Positions 9,221-17,920 of a DNA stretch of 64,000 bases are shown in pieces. The stretch is from Candidatus Zixiibacteriota bacterium. Its GTDB lineage: Bacteria > Zixibacteria > MSB-5A5 > GN15 > FEB-12. The notes beneath the pieces are model-generated. The model was not told where the DNA came from, made no database searches, and saw only the letters and a list, made by a program, of their open reading frames with translations. Positions within the stretch are counted from its first letter, which is position 1; the number at the start of each line of letters is the position of its first letter. Location of the stretch: the NCBI GenBank assembly GCA_024280215.1, contig JAJRQO010000018.1:1-64000 (forward strand), given 5' to 3'. Made by a program: the position numbers and the translations under genes.

Positions 9221-9228
9221 GGTCGGCT

Positions 9229-9993
9229 ATGAACAATAATTCAAAAACACTTTTTGCCCGACCTGAAGCGATGACCGATGTTGTCTCGCATTATTGTCCT
9301 GGGTGCACCCATGGTATTATTCACCGTTTAGCCGCTGAAGCAATTGACTCGCTTGGTATCCGTGAAAAAACTGTTGGTGTTGCTCCTGTTGGATGTTCGG
9401 TGCTTGCGTATAATTATTTTAATTGCGATTTCTTAGAAGCTCCTCATGGTCGTGCTCCTGCAATTGCGACAGGATTCAAACGGCTCCGTCCTGACATGAT
9501 GGTCTTCACCTATCAAGGTGATGGTGATTTGATTTCTATCGGTATGTCTGAAATCATGCATGCTGCCAACCGTGGTGAAAAGTTGACGGCGATATTTGTT
9601 AACAATGCTATTTATGGTATGACTGGCGGACAGATGGCTCCGACAACACTTCAAGGTCAGATAACATCGACTTGTCCTGCGGGAAGAGATTTAAACGAAA
9701 CAGGACATCCGATTCGCATGACAGAACTTTTGTCGGGATTGGTGACACCGATGTATCTTGAAAGGGTTTCGGTTCATTCGCCACAACATATTATCCAAGC
9801 GAAAAAAGCTATCAGAAAAGCATTTCAATATCAAATGGACAACAAAGGTTTTTCACTTATCGAAGTTCTTTCAACCTGTCCGACAAACTGGGGACAAACT
9901 CCAAACGAATCTACTGATTGGCTTGAAGGAAATATGTTACCGTACTACCCACTTGGTTGTTTTAAAGATTCATTTGCTGAGGAGGATAAATAA
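9229..9993 (+). CDS. korB: 2-oxoacid:ferredoxin oxidoreductase, beta (TPP) subunit
   Basis: TPP-binding subunit of 254 residues. SHYCPGCTHG holds the Cys pair for the proximal cluster, and GDGDLISIGMSEIMHAANR is the TPP/Mg-binding stretch, continued by VNNAIYGMTGGQMAPTT. The start is ATG 9229 with GAGGT 6 bases upstream; an alternative in-frame start 12 bases earlier lacks a site. The stop overlaps the gamma-subunit start by one base (TAATG). Confidence 0.9.
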   Translation: MNNNSKTLFARPEAMTDVVSHYCPGCTHGIIHRLAAEAIDSLGIREKTVGVAPVGCSVLAYNYFNCDFLEAPHGRAPAIATGFKRLRPDMMVFTYQGDGDLISIGMSEIMHAANRGEKLTAIFVNNAIYGMTGGQMAPTTLQGQITSTCPAGRDLNETGHPIRMTELLSGLVTPMYLERVSVHSPQHIIQAKKAIRKAFQYQMDNKGFSLIEVLSTCPTNWGQTPNESTDWLEGNMLPYYPLGCFKDSFAEEDK

Positions 9994-10562
9994 TGGAACA
10001 ATATGAAGTAACTATGGCAGGCTTTGGCGGTCAGGGAATTATGACTGCGGGACAATTACTTGCCTACTCGGGAATGAACGAAGACAAAAAAGTCATCTGG
10101 CTTCCATCGTATGGACCTGAGATGCGTGGCGGTACTGCTTATTGTACTATAGTAATTTCTGAAGAGCGGATAGGCTCGCCAATTATTAAAACTCCAACAG
10201 GTATCTGTGTTTTCAACAGACCATCATTTGATAAGTTTGAACCAACCGTGAAACCAGGTGGATTATTGATTGTTAATTCGTCATTGATTAACACATCGTC
10301 AAAACGTACCGACATCGACCAGCTTCTAATTCCTGCTAATAAAATAGCGATGGAAGCGGGTAACCCAAAAGTTGCAAACATTGTTGTCATCGGTGCCTTC
10401 ATTGGTGCGACAGGTCTTCTGAAAATGAAAACTGTTGAAGCAACCTTGAAACAAAAGCTTGGACATAAAAAAGATTTGCTCGAAATAAATAAATCTGTGT
10501 TAAAAATTGGTTATGATTTCGCGAAGAAGAATCTTGTAAAAGCGAAGAAGGTCACAGCATGA
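9993..10562 (+). CDS. korC: 2-oxoacid:ferredoxin oxidoreductase, gamma subunit
   Basis: Gamma subunit of 189 residues. The N-terminal AGFGGQGIMTAGQLLAYSG is the CoA/nucleotide-like glycine loop of the family, then LPSYGPEMRGGTAYCTIVIS. Both gene junctions are overlaps: one base with korB, and ATGA with the NuoE-like gene that follows. This shows the oxidoreductase and the NADH module are translated as one unit. Confidence 0.9.
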   Translation: MEQYEVTMAGFGGQGIMTAGQLLAYSGMNEDKKVIWLPSYGPEMRGGTAYCTIVISEERIGSPIIKTPTGICVFNRPSFDKFEPTVKPGGLLIVNSSLINTSSKRTDIDQLLIPANKIAMEAGNPKVANIVVIGAFIGATGLLKMKTVEATLKQKLGHKKDLLEINKSVLKIGYDFAKKNLVKAKKVTA

Positions 10563-11014
10563 AACACAACTTTGAAAACCTACATACGATTTTTGATAAA
10601 TATCCAAAATCACAGGAATCACTTATTGCGATACTGCAAGATATACAAAAAGAATATCAGTATCTTCCATGTGAAGCTCTCGAGCAGACATCGGAAGTTT
10701 TGGATGTTCCGCTTTCTACCGTCTTTTCAGTATCGACATTTTATAATTCATTTTCGTTAACTGCCAAAGGTGAAAAAATCATCAAAGTATGTACAGGGAC
10801 TGCTTGTCATATACGGGGAGCGAAACTTTTACAAGACCAACTTGAGACACATCTTAAAATCAAAGCAGGTGAAACAACCGAAGATATGAAATTCACGCTT
10901 GAGGTTGTTGCTTGTGTGGGTGCTTGTGCAATGGCTCCTGTTGTTGTTGTCGGCGACAAGTATCACGGCTCGGTAAAAGTATCCAGAGTAAAAAAATTGG
11001 TGAAGGCGAAATAA
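10559..11014 (+). CDS. NuoE/HoxE-like [2Fe-2S] subunit of the NADH module
   Basis: Thioredoxin-fold [2Fe-2S] protein of 151 residues. A helical N-terminus is followed by cluster ligands in VCTGTACHIRGA and VACVGACAMAPVV. It normally pairs with a NuoF-like flavoprotein in complex I, NAD-linked hydrogenases or formate dehydrogenases. It is distinct from the nuoE at 51843-52322 in the complex I operon. The start overlaps the korC stop (ATGA); the NuoF-like gene starts 1 base after its stop. Confidence 0.88.
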   Translation: MKHNFENLHTIFDKYPKSQESLIAILQDIQKEYQYLPCEALEQTSEVLDVPLSTVFSVSTFYNSFSLTAKGEKIIKVCTGTACHIRGAKLLQDQLETHLKIKAGETTEDMKFTLEVVACVGACAMAPVVVVGDKYHGSVKVSRVKKLVKAK

Positions 11015-11015
11015 T

Positions 11016-12869
11016 ATGAATATAAAAAACGTAAAAGATCTGAATAAAATCAAAAAAGAAACACTCGCCATTTCCAAGAAACATCCAAAAAAAGTTTTAG
11101 TCTGTTGTGGTACAGGATGTATTGCTAATGGTGCGACAAAAATTGTTGAATCGGTTCGTGATGGATTGGCAAAAAGAAAACTTAAAGATGTTTCTATTGA
11201 GATACTCAAAGAAACTGGTTGTCATGGATTCTGTGAATTAGGACCGCTTGTTATTATCGAACCACAAGAAATATTTTACACTAAAGTAAAGCCAAAACAT
11301 GTTGATGATATTTTAGATAAATCATTTTTAGAGAATGAAATTATCGAACCTCTTCTTTTTACAAATCCAGTTGATGGTTCTAAAATCACAAAGTATAACG
11401 ATATTTCATTTTTCAAACATCAGCAACGGATTGCTTTGCGTAATCTTGGGAAAATTTCCGCACACGACATGAAAGAGTATATCGGTGTTGACGGCTATCA
11501 AGCTCTTGCCAAAGTTCTCTTTAAAATGACACCAGATGAGGTTATTGAAGAGGTTATCAAATCGGGACTTCGTGGTCGTGGTGGTGGTGGGTTTTCAGCT
11601 GGTAAAAAGTGGAAAATTTGTAAGAACATTCAAGCTGATAAACATTATGTTATCTGCAACGGTGACGAAGGTGACCCTGGGGCATTTATGGATCGCTCTA
11701 TCATGGAAGGCGACCCGCATGGTGTCCTTGAAGGAATGATGATTGCTGCTTATGCAATTGGTGCCAAAGAAGGATATATATATGTTCGTGATGAATATCC
11801 GCTGGCGGTGACGCATCTTGAAAAAGCTATTTTAGATTGTGAACGTTCAGGTCTGCTCGGTGAAAATATATTAGGGACTGATTTTTCATTCACCATAAAA
11901 ATCGCTCGTGGTGCGGGTGCATTTGTCTGCGGGGAATCATCGGCTCTGATGAAATCTGTGGCTGGTGAAGTTGGCGAACCAAGAGCTAAGTATGTTCGCT
12001 CGGTTGTCAAAGGTCTTTATGATGAACCAACGGTGCTGAACAATGTTGAGACGCTTGTCAATATCCCGACTATTATACGCAAGGGTGCCGATTGGTATAG
12101 TTCTATTGGAACGAAAAAGTCTACGGGTACAAAAGTATTTTCATTAGTTGGTAAAGTTCGCAACACAGGACTTATTGAAGTGCCGATGGGAATTACTCTC
12201 CGAGAAATTATTTATGATATCGGCGGTGGTATTTTAGAAGACCGTCCATTTAAAGCGGTACAAACTGGTGGACCATCGGGTGGTTGTATTCCTGAGTCGA
12301 TGCTTGATTTACCTGTTGATTTTGATTCGCTAACGGAAGTTGGTTCGATGATGGGATCAGGTGGCATGATTGTCATGGATGATAAAACATGTATCGTTGA
12401 TGTCGCCAAATACTTTCTTGAGTTCTTAGTCGAAGAATCTTGCGGGAAGTGTACGCCATGTCGTGAAGGTCTTTATCAACTGCATAAACTACTTGAAAAA
12501 ATTTGTGCTGGTAAAGGTGAGATGTCTGACATTGAAAAGATGGAACGTCTTTCTGAAAATGTAATGATAGGTTCACTCTGTGGTTTAGGTAAATCTGGAC
12601 CGAACCCATTGATGAGTACGCTCAAGCATTTTAAAGATGAATATATTGAACATATTAAAGATAAAAAATGCCGAGCTGGTGTCTGTCCTGAACTTATTAC
12701 CTATGAGATTTTAGATAATTGTACAGGATGTATGGCGTGTATCCCAGCATGTGGATATGATGCTATCACTGGTAAGAAAAAAGAAGTTCACATAATTGCT
12801 CAAGATAAATGTACCAAGTGTGGGGCGTGTTATGCGGTCTGTAATTTTGATTCGATTTTGGTAAGTTAG
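11016..12869 (+). CDS. NADH-binding flavoprotein, NuoF/HydB/HndC-like
   Basis: 617 residues with three parts. (1) An N-terminal thioredoxin-like [2Fe-2S] domain, CCGTGCIANGA and GCHGFCELGPLV (residues about 28-80). (2) A NuoF core with GRGGGGFSAGKKW for NADH/FMN, GAFVCGESSAL, and the [4Fe-4S] ligands ESCGKCTPCREG. (3) A C-terminal double ferredoxin domain, CTGCMACIPACG and CTKCGACYAVCNF. This architecture is that of the flavin subunit in electron-bifurcating hydrogenases and similar NAD-ferredoxin enzymes. There is no hydrogenase here; the neighbour is a 2-oxoacid:ferredoxin oxidoreductase. The start has AAGGCG upstream. Confidence 0.88.
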   Translation: MNIKNVKDLNKIKKETLAISKKHPKKVLVCCGTGCIANGATKIVESVRDGLAKRKLKDVSIEILKETGCHGFCELGPLVIIEPQEIFYTKVKPKHVDDILDKSFLENEIIEPLLFTNPVDGSKITKYNDISFFKHQQRIALRNLGKISAHDMKEYIGVDGYQALAKVLFKMTPDEVIEEVIKSGLRGRGGGGFSAGKKWKICKNIQADKHYVICNGDEGDPGAFMDRSIMEGDPHGVLEGMMIAAYAIGAKEGYIYVRDEYPLAVTHLEKAILDCERSGLLGENILGTDFSFTIKIARGAGAFVCGESSALMKSVAGEVGEPRAKYVRSVVKGLYDEPTVLNNVETLVNIPTIIRKGADWYSSIGTKKSTGTKVFSLVGKVRNTGLIEVPMGITLREIIYDIGGGILEDRPFKAVQTGGPSGGCIPESMLDLPVDFDSLTEVGSMMGSGGMIVMDDKTCIVDVAKYFLEFLVEESCGKCTPCREGLYQLHKLLEKICAGKGEMSDIEKMERLSENVMIGSLCGLGKSGPNPLMSTLKHFKDEYIEHIKDKKCRAGVCPELITYEILDNCTGCMACIPACGYDAITGKKKEVHIIAQDKCTKCGACYAVCNFDSILVS

Positions 12870-12877
12870 GAGTATAG

Positions 12878-13654
12878 ATGATTCATATAACGATAAACGG
12901 AAAAGTTGTTCAGGCGAAAGATGGTGAGATGCTTCTTACTGTCATTCGTCGTGAAAAAATTGATGTGCCAACACTCTGTCATCATGAAGCGGTTGAACCT
13001 TCGGGTGCATGTCGATTATGTATGGTTGAGATTACAAAACCTGAGTGGGATGGCTGGTGTGATTATGTAACCTCGTGCCTCTACCCTGCCGCTGATGGCT
13101 TGATTGTAAATACGCATGCGAAAAAAGTGAACGAACTGCGTTCATCTATTTTGGATATGTATTTAGCTCGTCATCCGAAGTCTCCAGAGATTCGTCAGCT
13201 TGCCGCTGAGTACGGAGTGCTGAAGACACAGTTTGAAGAAGTCGTCGATGGTGACAATTGTATTTTGTGTGGCATCTGTACACGGATTTGTGACACGATG
13301 GGGTTCCACGCTATCTCGATGGTTGGTCGTGGACATGGTAAAGAAGTAGCACCACCACTTAACATGGCACCTACCGCATGTGTTGGTTGTTTGTCCTGTG
13401 CCAAAAATTGTCCAACGAATTACATTGAATATAATATGGAAAACGGTGGATTGACAATTTGGAAAAAAGATTTTGAAATGGTTGCCTGCACCGAATGTGG
13501 CAAAACAACAATCACTAAAGAGTTTGCCGAATATCTGAGCAAGAACCGTGATATTAATATAGATTATTTCAGAAAATGTGACGAATGTCACCGTAAAGAA
13601 TTGGCTGGAACTATGGGACGTATTTCTAACTGGGATCGGGAGGCAAGATCATGA
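12878..13654 (+). CDS. HoxU/NuoG-N-terminal-like iron-sulfur protein
   Basis: 258 residues matching the N-terminal part of NuoG or HoxU. A [2Fe-2S] domain shows TLCHHEAVEPSGACRLCMVEI plus a later Cys (quoted in part; the stretch begins near residue 34), followed by CILCGICTRIC and CVGCLSCAKNCP for two [4Fe-4S] clusters. The C-terminal 60 residues add CTECGK and CDECHRKE, which look like a zinc-ribbon not usual in HoxU. TAGGAG precedes the ATG. The stop overlaps the next start (ATGA). It probably carries electrons between the NuoF-like flavoprotein and the oxidoreductase ferredoxin. Confidence 0.82.
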   Translation: MIHITINGKVVQAKDGEMLLTVIRREKIDVPTLCHHEAVEPSGACRLCMVEITKPEWDGWCDYVTSCLYPAADGLIVNTHAKKVNELRSSILDMYLARHPKSPEIRQLAAEYGVLKTQFEEVVDGDNCILCGICTRICDTMGFHAISMVGRGHGKEVAPPLNMAPTACVGCLSCAKNCPTNYIEYNMENGGLTIWKKDFEMVACTECGKTTITKEFAEYLSKNRDINIDYFRKCDECHRKELAGTMGRISNWDREARS

Positions 13655-14085
13655 ACAACCGATTTATTGTAAAACCTGAACTCTGTACGGGTTGTCGTTC
13701 ATGCGAATTGGCTTGTTCGTTCACCCATGCGATTGACGGTGTTCGTGCCTTAACTCGCATCACACCGATTGATGGTGGCTTTAAAGATTTATGGGTTCCT
13801 GTAACTTGTCTCCAATGCGACGATGCGGCATGTATCAAATCATGTTTGGTCAATGCTCTCAAGCGTAACCCTGTGACAGGGGCGGTTGAGTTGAACCATG
13901 AAGTCTGTGTCAATTGTATGGCGTGTGTGGCGGCTTGTCCATTTGGATGTGCGGTGCTTGACACCCAAGCGAATTTGATTGTCAAGTGCGACTTGTGTGG
14001 TGGTGACCCAGCCTGTGCCCACTTCTGCCCAACCAAAGCCCTCGTGTGGGAACCAATTGAAAAGTCTGTTAAGAAGACAGGGTAA
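13651..14085 (+). CDS. Four-cluster ferredoxin-like electron-transfer protein (HycB/DmsB type)
   Basis: 144 residues with four Cys motifs: CTGCRSCELAC, CLQCDDAACIKSC, CVNCMACVAACPFGC and CDLCGGDPACAHFCP. These fit up to four [4Fe-4S] clusters in the pattern of HycB/DmsB-family wires. It is translationally coupled to the preceding HoxU-like gene and is the last gene of the operon. It is likely an extra electron carrier between the NADH module and an unknown partner, perhaps the 2-oxoacid oxidoreductase itself. Confidence 0.82.
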   Translation: MNNRFIVKPELCTGCRSCELACSFTHAIDGVRALTRITPIDGGFKDLWVPVTCLQCDDAACIKSCLVNALKRNPVTGAVELNHEVCVNCMACVAACPFGCAVLDTQANLIVKCDLCGGDPACAHFCPTKALVWEPIEKSVKKTG

Positions 14086-14336
14086 AGTTTTTCGTTTTGG
14101 CAGACGAGGACGTCTGCCATGCACAAGATATCATCCCAGCACTTCTCCACACCATCCCAACTTGATTGGGAATCCAGATAATTGTAGGGCAGTTTGCTTT
14201 GACAGACTGTCCTTTTTGTTTCTTCCCAAATGGGTTCAGTCGCATATATAACATCTTTTTATAGTCAATTATAGTGACACTTTTTCGCTGTAAACAAATT
14301 CTCCTCAGGGTTTTATAACGAAATGGCTTTGCCTAA

Positions 14337-14359
14337 AAAAATGGCTTAAAGCCATTTTT
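14337..14359. terminator. Candidate bidirectional terminator
   Basis: AAAAATGGCTT and AAGCCATTTTT form a perfect 11-bp inverted repeat with a one-base centre, so in practice the loop is about 4-5 bases. T runs lie on both strands. It lies 250 bases after the last gene of the oxidoreductase operon. Confidence 0.5.
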
Positions 14360-14661
14360 GCTCATATTTTTTGTTGTCTTTTTGTTTATCTAAAAATCCT
14401 TCTCTCAATGGTTCTTTCATGTATGAGATAGAATTTAAAATGAACGTTTTGTTTGTAGGGAAATTGTATTACGGGAAAAGGAGCAGACCAGGACTGTATA
14501 GTATCATTATTGGTTACGTCAGTTCCTGATTTTGATTTATCAAAATTGTGAACTGACAGAGCAGCATCTCTTTTTTGTAGGATTCAGGCATGCCCGAACC
14601 TCTCTTTGGAACAGGCAAATGGCGGAACTGCTAAACTTGATTGGGAATCCAGAATACAAGG

Positions 14662-14692
14662 GTAGGTCTTGCTTTTGAGACTTACTTTTTTT
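14662..14692 (+). terminator. Rho-independent terminator, plus strand
   Basis: gtaggtct (14662-14669) pairs with agacttac (14678-14685), 7 of 8 positions, followed by seven T. It lies just before the end of the convergent TonB-receptor gene and would stop read-through from the upstream plus-strand operon. Confidence 0.5.
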
Positions 14693-14700
14693 GTATTAAA

Positions 14701-17121
14701 TTAAAACGAAGTTTTAATACCGAAAAAGATTTGACGGGGAGCATAGAAGTTCAAAGGGTTGTTTTGAGCAAAGTTGTATTTTTCGATATAATCTTGTCCA
14801 TTAGAGGTCTCTAAATATCCCGTATTTGTTGGTGACCCTGTCGCAGAATAAACTCCTGTTACAATTTGTTTGTCAGTTAGATTTTTAACTAAGATAAAAG
14901 ATGTAATTTTAAAACCAGATAAATTTAACTCTTTTTCTAATTTTAAATCAACAACCCTGGATTTCTCCGTTTCAGAACTATTGAAATCATCCGACGGCAT
15001 TTCTTTATATGATATAAAACTCACGGCATCATACACTAACGAAGGAGTATATAGAAACCCTGATTCTTCTTTTACTATGATATTTATTTTAAGCCCTAAT
15101 AAAGTTTTAACTGACGCTCCAGCAACAAATTTATAATCACGATCATAATAAAGAGGTCGTTCTGAAGTTAATGTTCCCTCAGTGCTCCTCCACCCTATAT
15201 CACTATTTGGAATATCAAAACTTGAGATTAAGCTTTTTGTCACATCAATAAACCAACCTATCTCTTTATAATTGTATTGTACATTGAGGTTGTAACCGAT
15301 ATAAGAAGCACTTCCACTATTTTCATATGAAGTATACTCAAATGGAACTGATGGAGATTGTCTCATAATTTCAATTTGCTTTGAAAACTCTACATCGGAA
15401 ATATTAAAATCAATTATTGTTTGATTATTCAATCTATTTTGTATCCCAACTATTATTGTTTCAGATTTTGTTGGTTTAATTAATAAACTTGGGTATACAG
15501 AATAAAATCCAGCACTAAGACGATTTTCAAAATAATCTAATCCAAGGTACATATTCTGATATGGAGCAATTTGATAGTTTTGACTCCAATTAAAATAAAA
15601 ATTCAGATTCTTACTTGTTTGGGCATTGAGTCCAAAGTTAGGACTAACTGATGTTTGTATTTTAGTGGCAACGAGGTCAGATTCATCTAAAGTTAGATCT
15701 GCTGGTGTACTACCATCAGGGTCAAATGGTCTTTCTGGATTTTTAAATTTAAGAGCATTGTAATCATAAGCATCTATTCGGACTCCAGCAATAATTGAAA
15801 TTTTCTCTAAAGAAAGGATATCATTAAAATAAAGAGAAATCTCTTTAGGTGCTTTAGCGTTGTTCTTATAAGTCTCATTGTCGGATTCATTACCGTCGGC
15901 ATCAAAGCCATAACGATTCAGATACAATGCTTCAGGAACCGTACTGCCATTTTGTAAAGTTGCCAAGCTATGGTTAAAGTATCTCAAATTATATCTTTTA
16001 TAGAGAAGCCCTGCTTTTATTTGGTGAATTTCATTGTAGATATGATTGATCTCTCCTCTAAATTGTTTATACGTTGAGATATGATGTTGGAAACCAGAAT
16101 AATATGCTTCATAAAATTGATCATCTGGAGCTATTCGTCCTTCTCTAAAGAGATAATAGTTATCAAATGCAGGATTGCTAAAATCTCGAGAATAAGATGC
16201 TAAGTCATCAAAGATGACACCATCGCCATCGATATGTTCAGATTTAAAATATCCGATTGAGAGATTGACATCTGTATTTTCTGAAAGCTTGTGTTCTAAC
16301 AGAGCATTCAGACCGAAGTTTTCATCTTTGTTTCTTGGTGTGTGAGCAATCTGGTTTGGTTGATCTGGGTTATTAAAATAATGTCTATATTCTTGCCATT
16401 CATCGATAGACCCATCTGCTGTGATTGTAAAAAGAGACTTTGATGATAGTTCATACTGCAGTTTGCCATGGTATGTCCATCCTGAAAGCTGATTGTTCGG
16501 CAGAATATCAGGGCTGCCATCAAGAACATCGGAAGTCAACGATGAAGGCATACGGTCGCCGAGCCATTTTCGTTCAAAAGCAGACCAAAATCTTAGGTTG
16601 TTATTATCAAACAGAGAACCTGAAAACATTCCCCGATAATAATTTTGGTCAAACTTGTTACCAGTAAAATTATCTGAAAGAGCTTCAAAAGAACCATGAA
16701 AACCAGTCATTAACTTAGGAGAACTTAATTCAATAACAGCTGAATTGGCGTTACTGAAATTAACAGGAATATTACCCTGGTAGATATTAATATTATTAAA
16801 AAATGATGACGAAAACGATGCTTCAGTAACTCCTGTTATTGGGTTACGAAACGACAACCCATTAATAATAATATCATGGTTAAAGTATTCGCCTCCTAAA
16901 AGGTGTAATTCAGGAGCATTAGATGCATTTCGGTTGTTGCTATAATTTCGATACATCTCAATTGTTGAACTTTGGTAACCGAGATATTCTTGATGGTTTC
17001 GGCTTAACGAGTTTATTATTGATTCTCTAATGTCGGTACTATCTTCCGTTGTAGCATTCGCTGTTGATATACATATTAACAAAGCCAATGAAATAGTTGT
17101 AACGGTTTTGAATATGTGCAT
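14701..17121 (-). CDS. TonB-dependent receptor-like outer-membrane protein
   Basis: 806 residues. A signal peptide (MHIFKTVTTISLALLICISTANA, seen at residues 1-23) precedes a plug-like region with NHDIIINGLSFRNPITG and FFNNINIYQGNIPVNFSNANSAVIEL. After it comes a long stretch of alternating polar/aromatic strands typical of a 22-strand barrel, ending in Phe (FFGIKTSF). No carboxypeptidase-like N-terminal domain or clear TonB box is visible. ATG with GGGAG upstream. It stands alone, so its substrate cannot be guessed from neighbours. A second plug-barrel protein is encoded at 58494-60536. Confidence 0.8.
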   Translation of the reverse strand: MHIFKTVTTISLALLICISTANATTEDSTDIRESIINSLSRNHQEYLGYQSSTIEMYRNYSNNRNASNAPELHLLGGEYFNHDIIINGLSFRNPITGVTEASFSSSFFNNINIYQGNIPVNFSNANSAVIELSSPKLMTGFHGSFEALSDNFTGNKFDQNYYRGMFSGSLFDNNNLRFWSAFERKWLGDRMPSSLTSDVLDGSPDILPNNQLSGWTYHGKLQYELSSKSLFTITADGSIDEWQEYRHYFNNPDQPNQIAHTPRNKDENFGLNALLEHKLSENTDVNLSIGYFKSEHIDGDGVIFDDLASYSRDFSNPAFDNYYLFREGRIAPDDQFYEAYYSGFQHHISTYKQFRGEINHIYNEIHQIKAGLLYKRYNLRYFNHSLATLQNGSTVPEALYLNRYGFDADGNESDNETYKNNAKAPKEISLYFNDILSLEKISIIAGVRIDAYDYNALKFKNPERPFDPDGSTPADLTLDESDLVATKIQTSVSPNFGLNAQTSKNLNFYFNWSQNYQIAPYQNMYLGLDYFENRLSAGFYSVYPSLLIKPTKSETIIVGIQNRLNNQTIIDFNISDVEFSKQIEIMRQSPSVPFEYTSYENSGSASYIGYNLNVQYNYKEIGWFIDVTKSLISSFDIPNSDIGWRSTEGTLTSERPLYYDRDYKFVAGASVKTLLGLKINIIVKEESGFLYTPSLVYDAVSFISYKEMPSDDFNSSETEKSRVVDLKLEKELNLSGFKITSFILVKNLTDKQIVTGVYSATGSPTNTGYLETSNGQDYIEKYNFAQNNPLNFYAPRQIFFGIKTSF

Positions 17122-17401
17122 TTTTCTCCCTTAATTATTTTGTCTGTAATACTGCACTTTGAAATTACTAAATTATTGAGGACAGTCAAGTAAACTATAC
17201 TTTTTAGTTTAGAATACTATCTATTTTAGAAGAAGAGATTACGTTCTTCCCTTTGGTCGTTCGCAATGACTGCTGTATGAAATATTAGCAGAACCACTAA
17301 AGGCATACAGCCCGCATTGGTGGGGTTCTGCCCTACTTCTTGTCGAAACCACAGGGGTTTCGACCTACACTACTTGGAACGCCGATCTACAATTAAGCTA
17401 A

Positions 17402-17581
17402 GTGTCAGGTGTATCATGCTAAAGCATGAAAGCACCCGACACAACGATTAAACGAGCTTTAAAGCTCGTTGGGTTCTTCCCTACTCTAGACTCCGTGCCA
17501 AGCACGGAGAGAAGTGCGGTGAAACGATAAGAGCGGAACAGGCGAATAGTTTCGCAACAAAAGACAGGGCAATGCCCTGTC
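17402..17581. repeat. Tandem cluster of unlike palindromes
   Basis: Four different hairpins lie in 180 bases: 17402-17442 (gtgtc...gacac with an inner catgct/agcatg), 17451-17470 (perfect 20-bp palindrome aacgagctttaaagctcgtt), 17491-17509 (ctccgtgc-caa-gcacggag) and 17563-17581 (gacagggca-a-tgccctgtc). Each stem is different, so this is not a tandem repeat of one unit. Confidence 0.65.
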
Positions 17582-17680
17582 GGTACAAAAGCATTCCTTT
17601 TGATATGTAAAGCATACTTCGACACCGTTCAGCATGACATATTATACTGGTTCCCCGATCAAGTCGGGGATGGTGTAGTT

Positions 17681-17710
17681 GAACATACTTCGACTCCGCT
17701 CAGGGTGACT
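17681..17710. repeat. Second copy of the 1-141 repeat arm
   Basis: gaacatacttcgactccgct and the following cag match 29-51 base for base. This shows that the arm is dispersed and can occur without its inverted partner. Confidence 0.6.
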
Positions 17711-17920
17711 TGGTTTATGTCACACGCACAATAAACTAACTGTTCCCTACAGCAATCACTCATTTATCCACCTTAAAATTAACCTTGACTTTGGGGCTAA
17801 ATTTCGAGTTTTTATAAGGATGAATAATAAGAGAGTTGTTATTGCAAATCAGACGGTTTTCAAAAGCAACTTATAGTAAGAATATGCGTATCAATAGAAT
17901 AACTTGCGGAGGCAGGACAT

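Larger units (their letters stand above)
14086..14700. other. Intergenic repeat-rich region between convergent genes
   Basis: No coding signal. Present are a perfect 8-bp hairpin at 14099-14118 (ggcagacg-agga-cgtctgcc), a sister of 4409-4430; decayed copies of the 'cttgattgggaatcc' unit near 14160 and 14640; a degenerate GCATGC palindrome near 14590; and two terminators listed separately. The region looks like a graveyard of short palindromic repeats. Confidence 0.55.
17122..17920. other. 800-base intergenic region packed with hairpins
   Basis: No credible gene; a 68-codon frame on the minus strand here is formed by repeats. It contains the palindrome cluster at 17402-17581, copies of the dispersed units 'catacttcga...cagcatgaca' (17612-17640), 'CCCCGA...TCGGGG' (17650-17675) and 'gaacatacttcgactccgct' (17681-17700), and 'gaaaccacaggggtttcgac' near 17345. 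A weak TTGACT at 17785-17790 may belong to the promoter of the downstream STAS gene, with TATAAG at 17813-17818, but the spacing of 22 is poor. Confidence 0.55.

Noticed and set aside
10559-13654. Hydrogenase-linked diaphorase
   Set aside because: No NiFe or FeFe hydrogenase catalytic subunit in the operon; every neighbour is a 2-oxoacid oxidoreductase or electron-transfer gene.
17419-17625. 68-codon minus-strand reading frame
   Set aside because: It runs straight through the palindrome cluster, has no ribosome site, and its residues come from repeat arms.
17402-17710. CRISPR array
   Set aside because: The hairpins have different sequences and irregular spacing; there is no repeat-spacer pattern and no cas gene.
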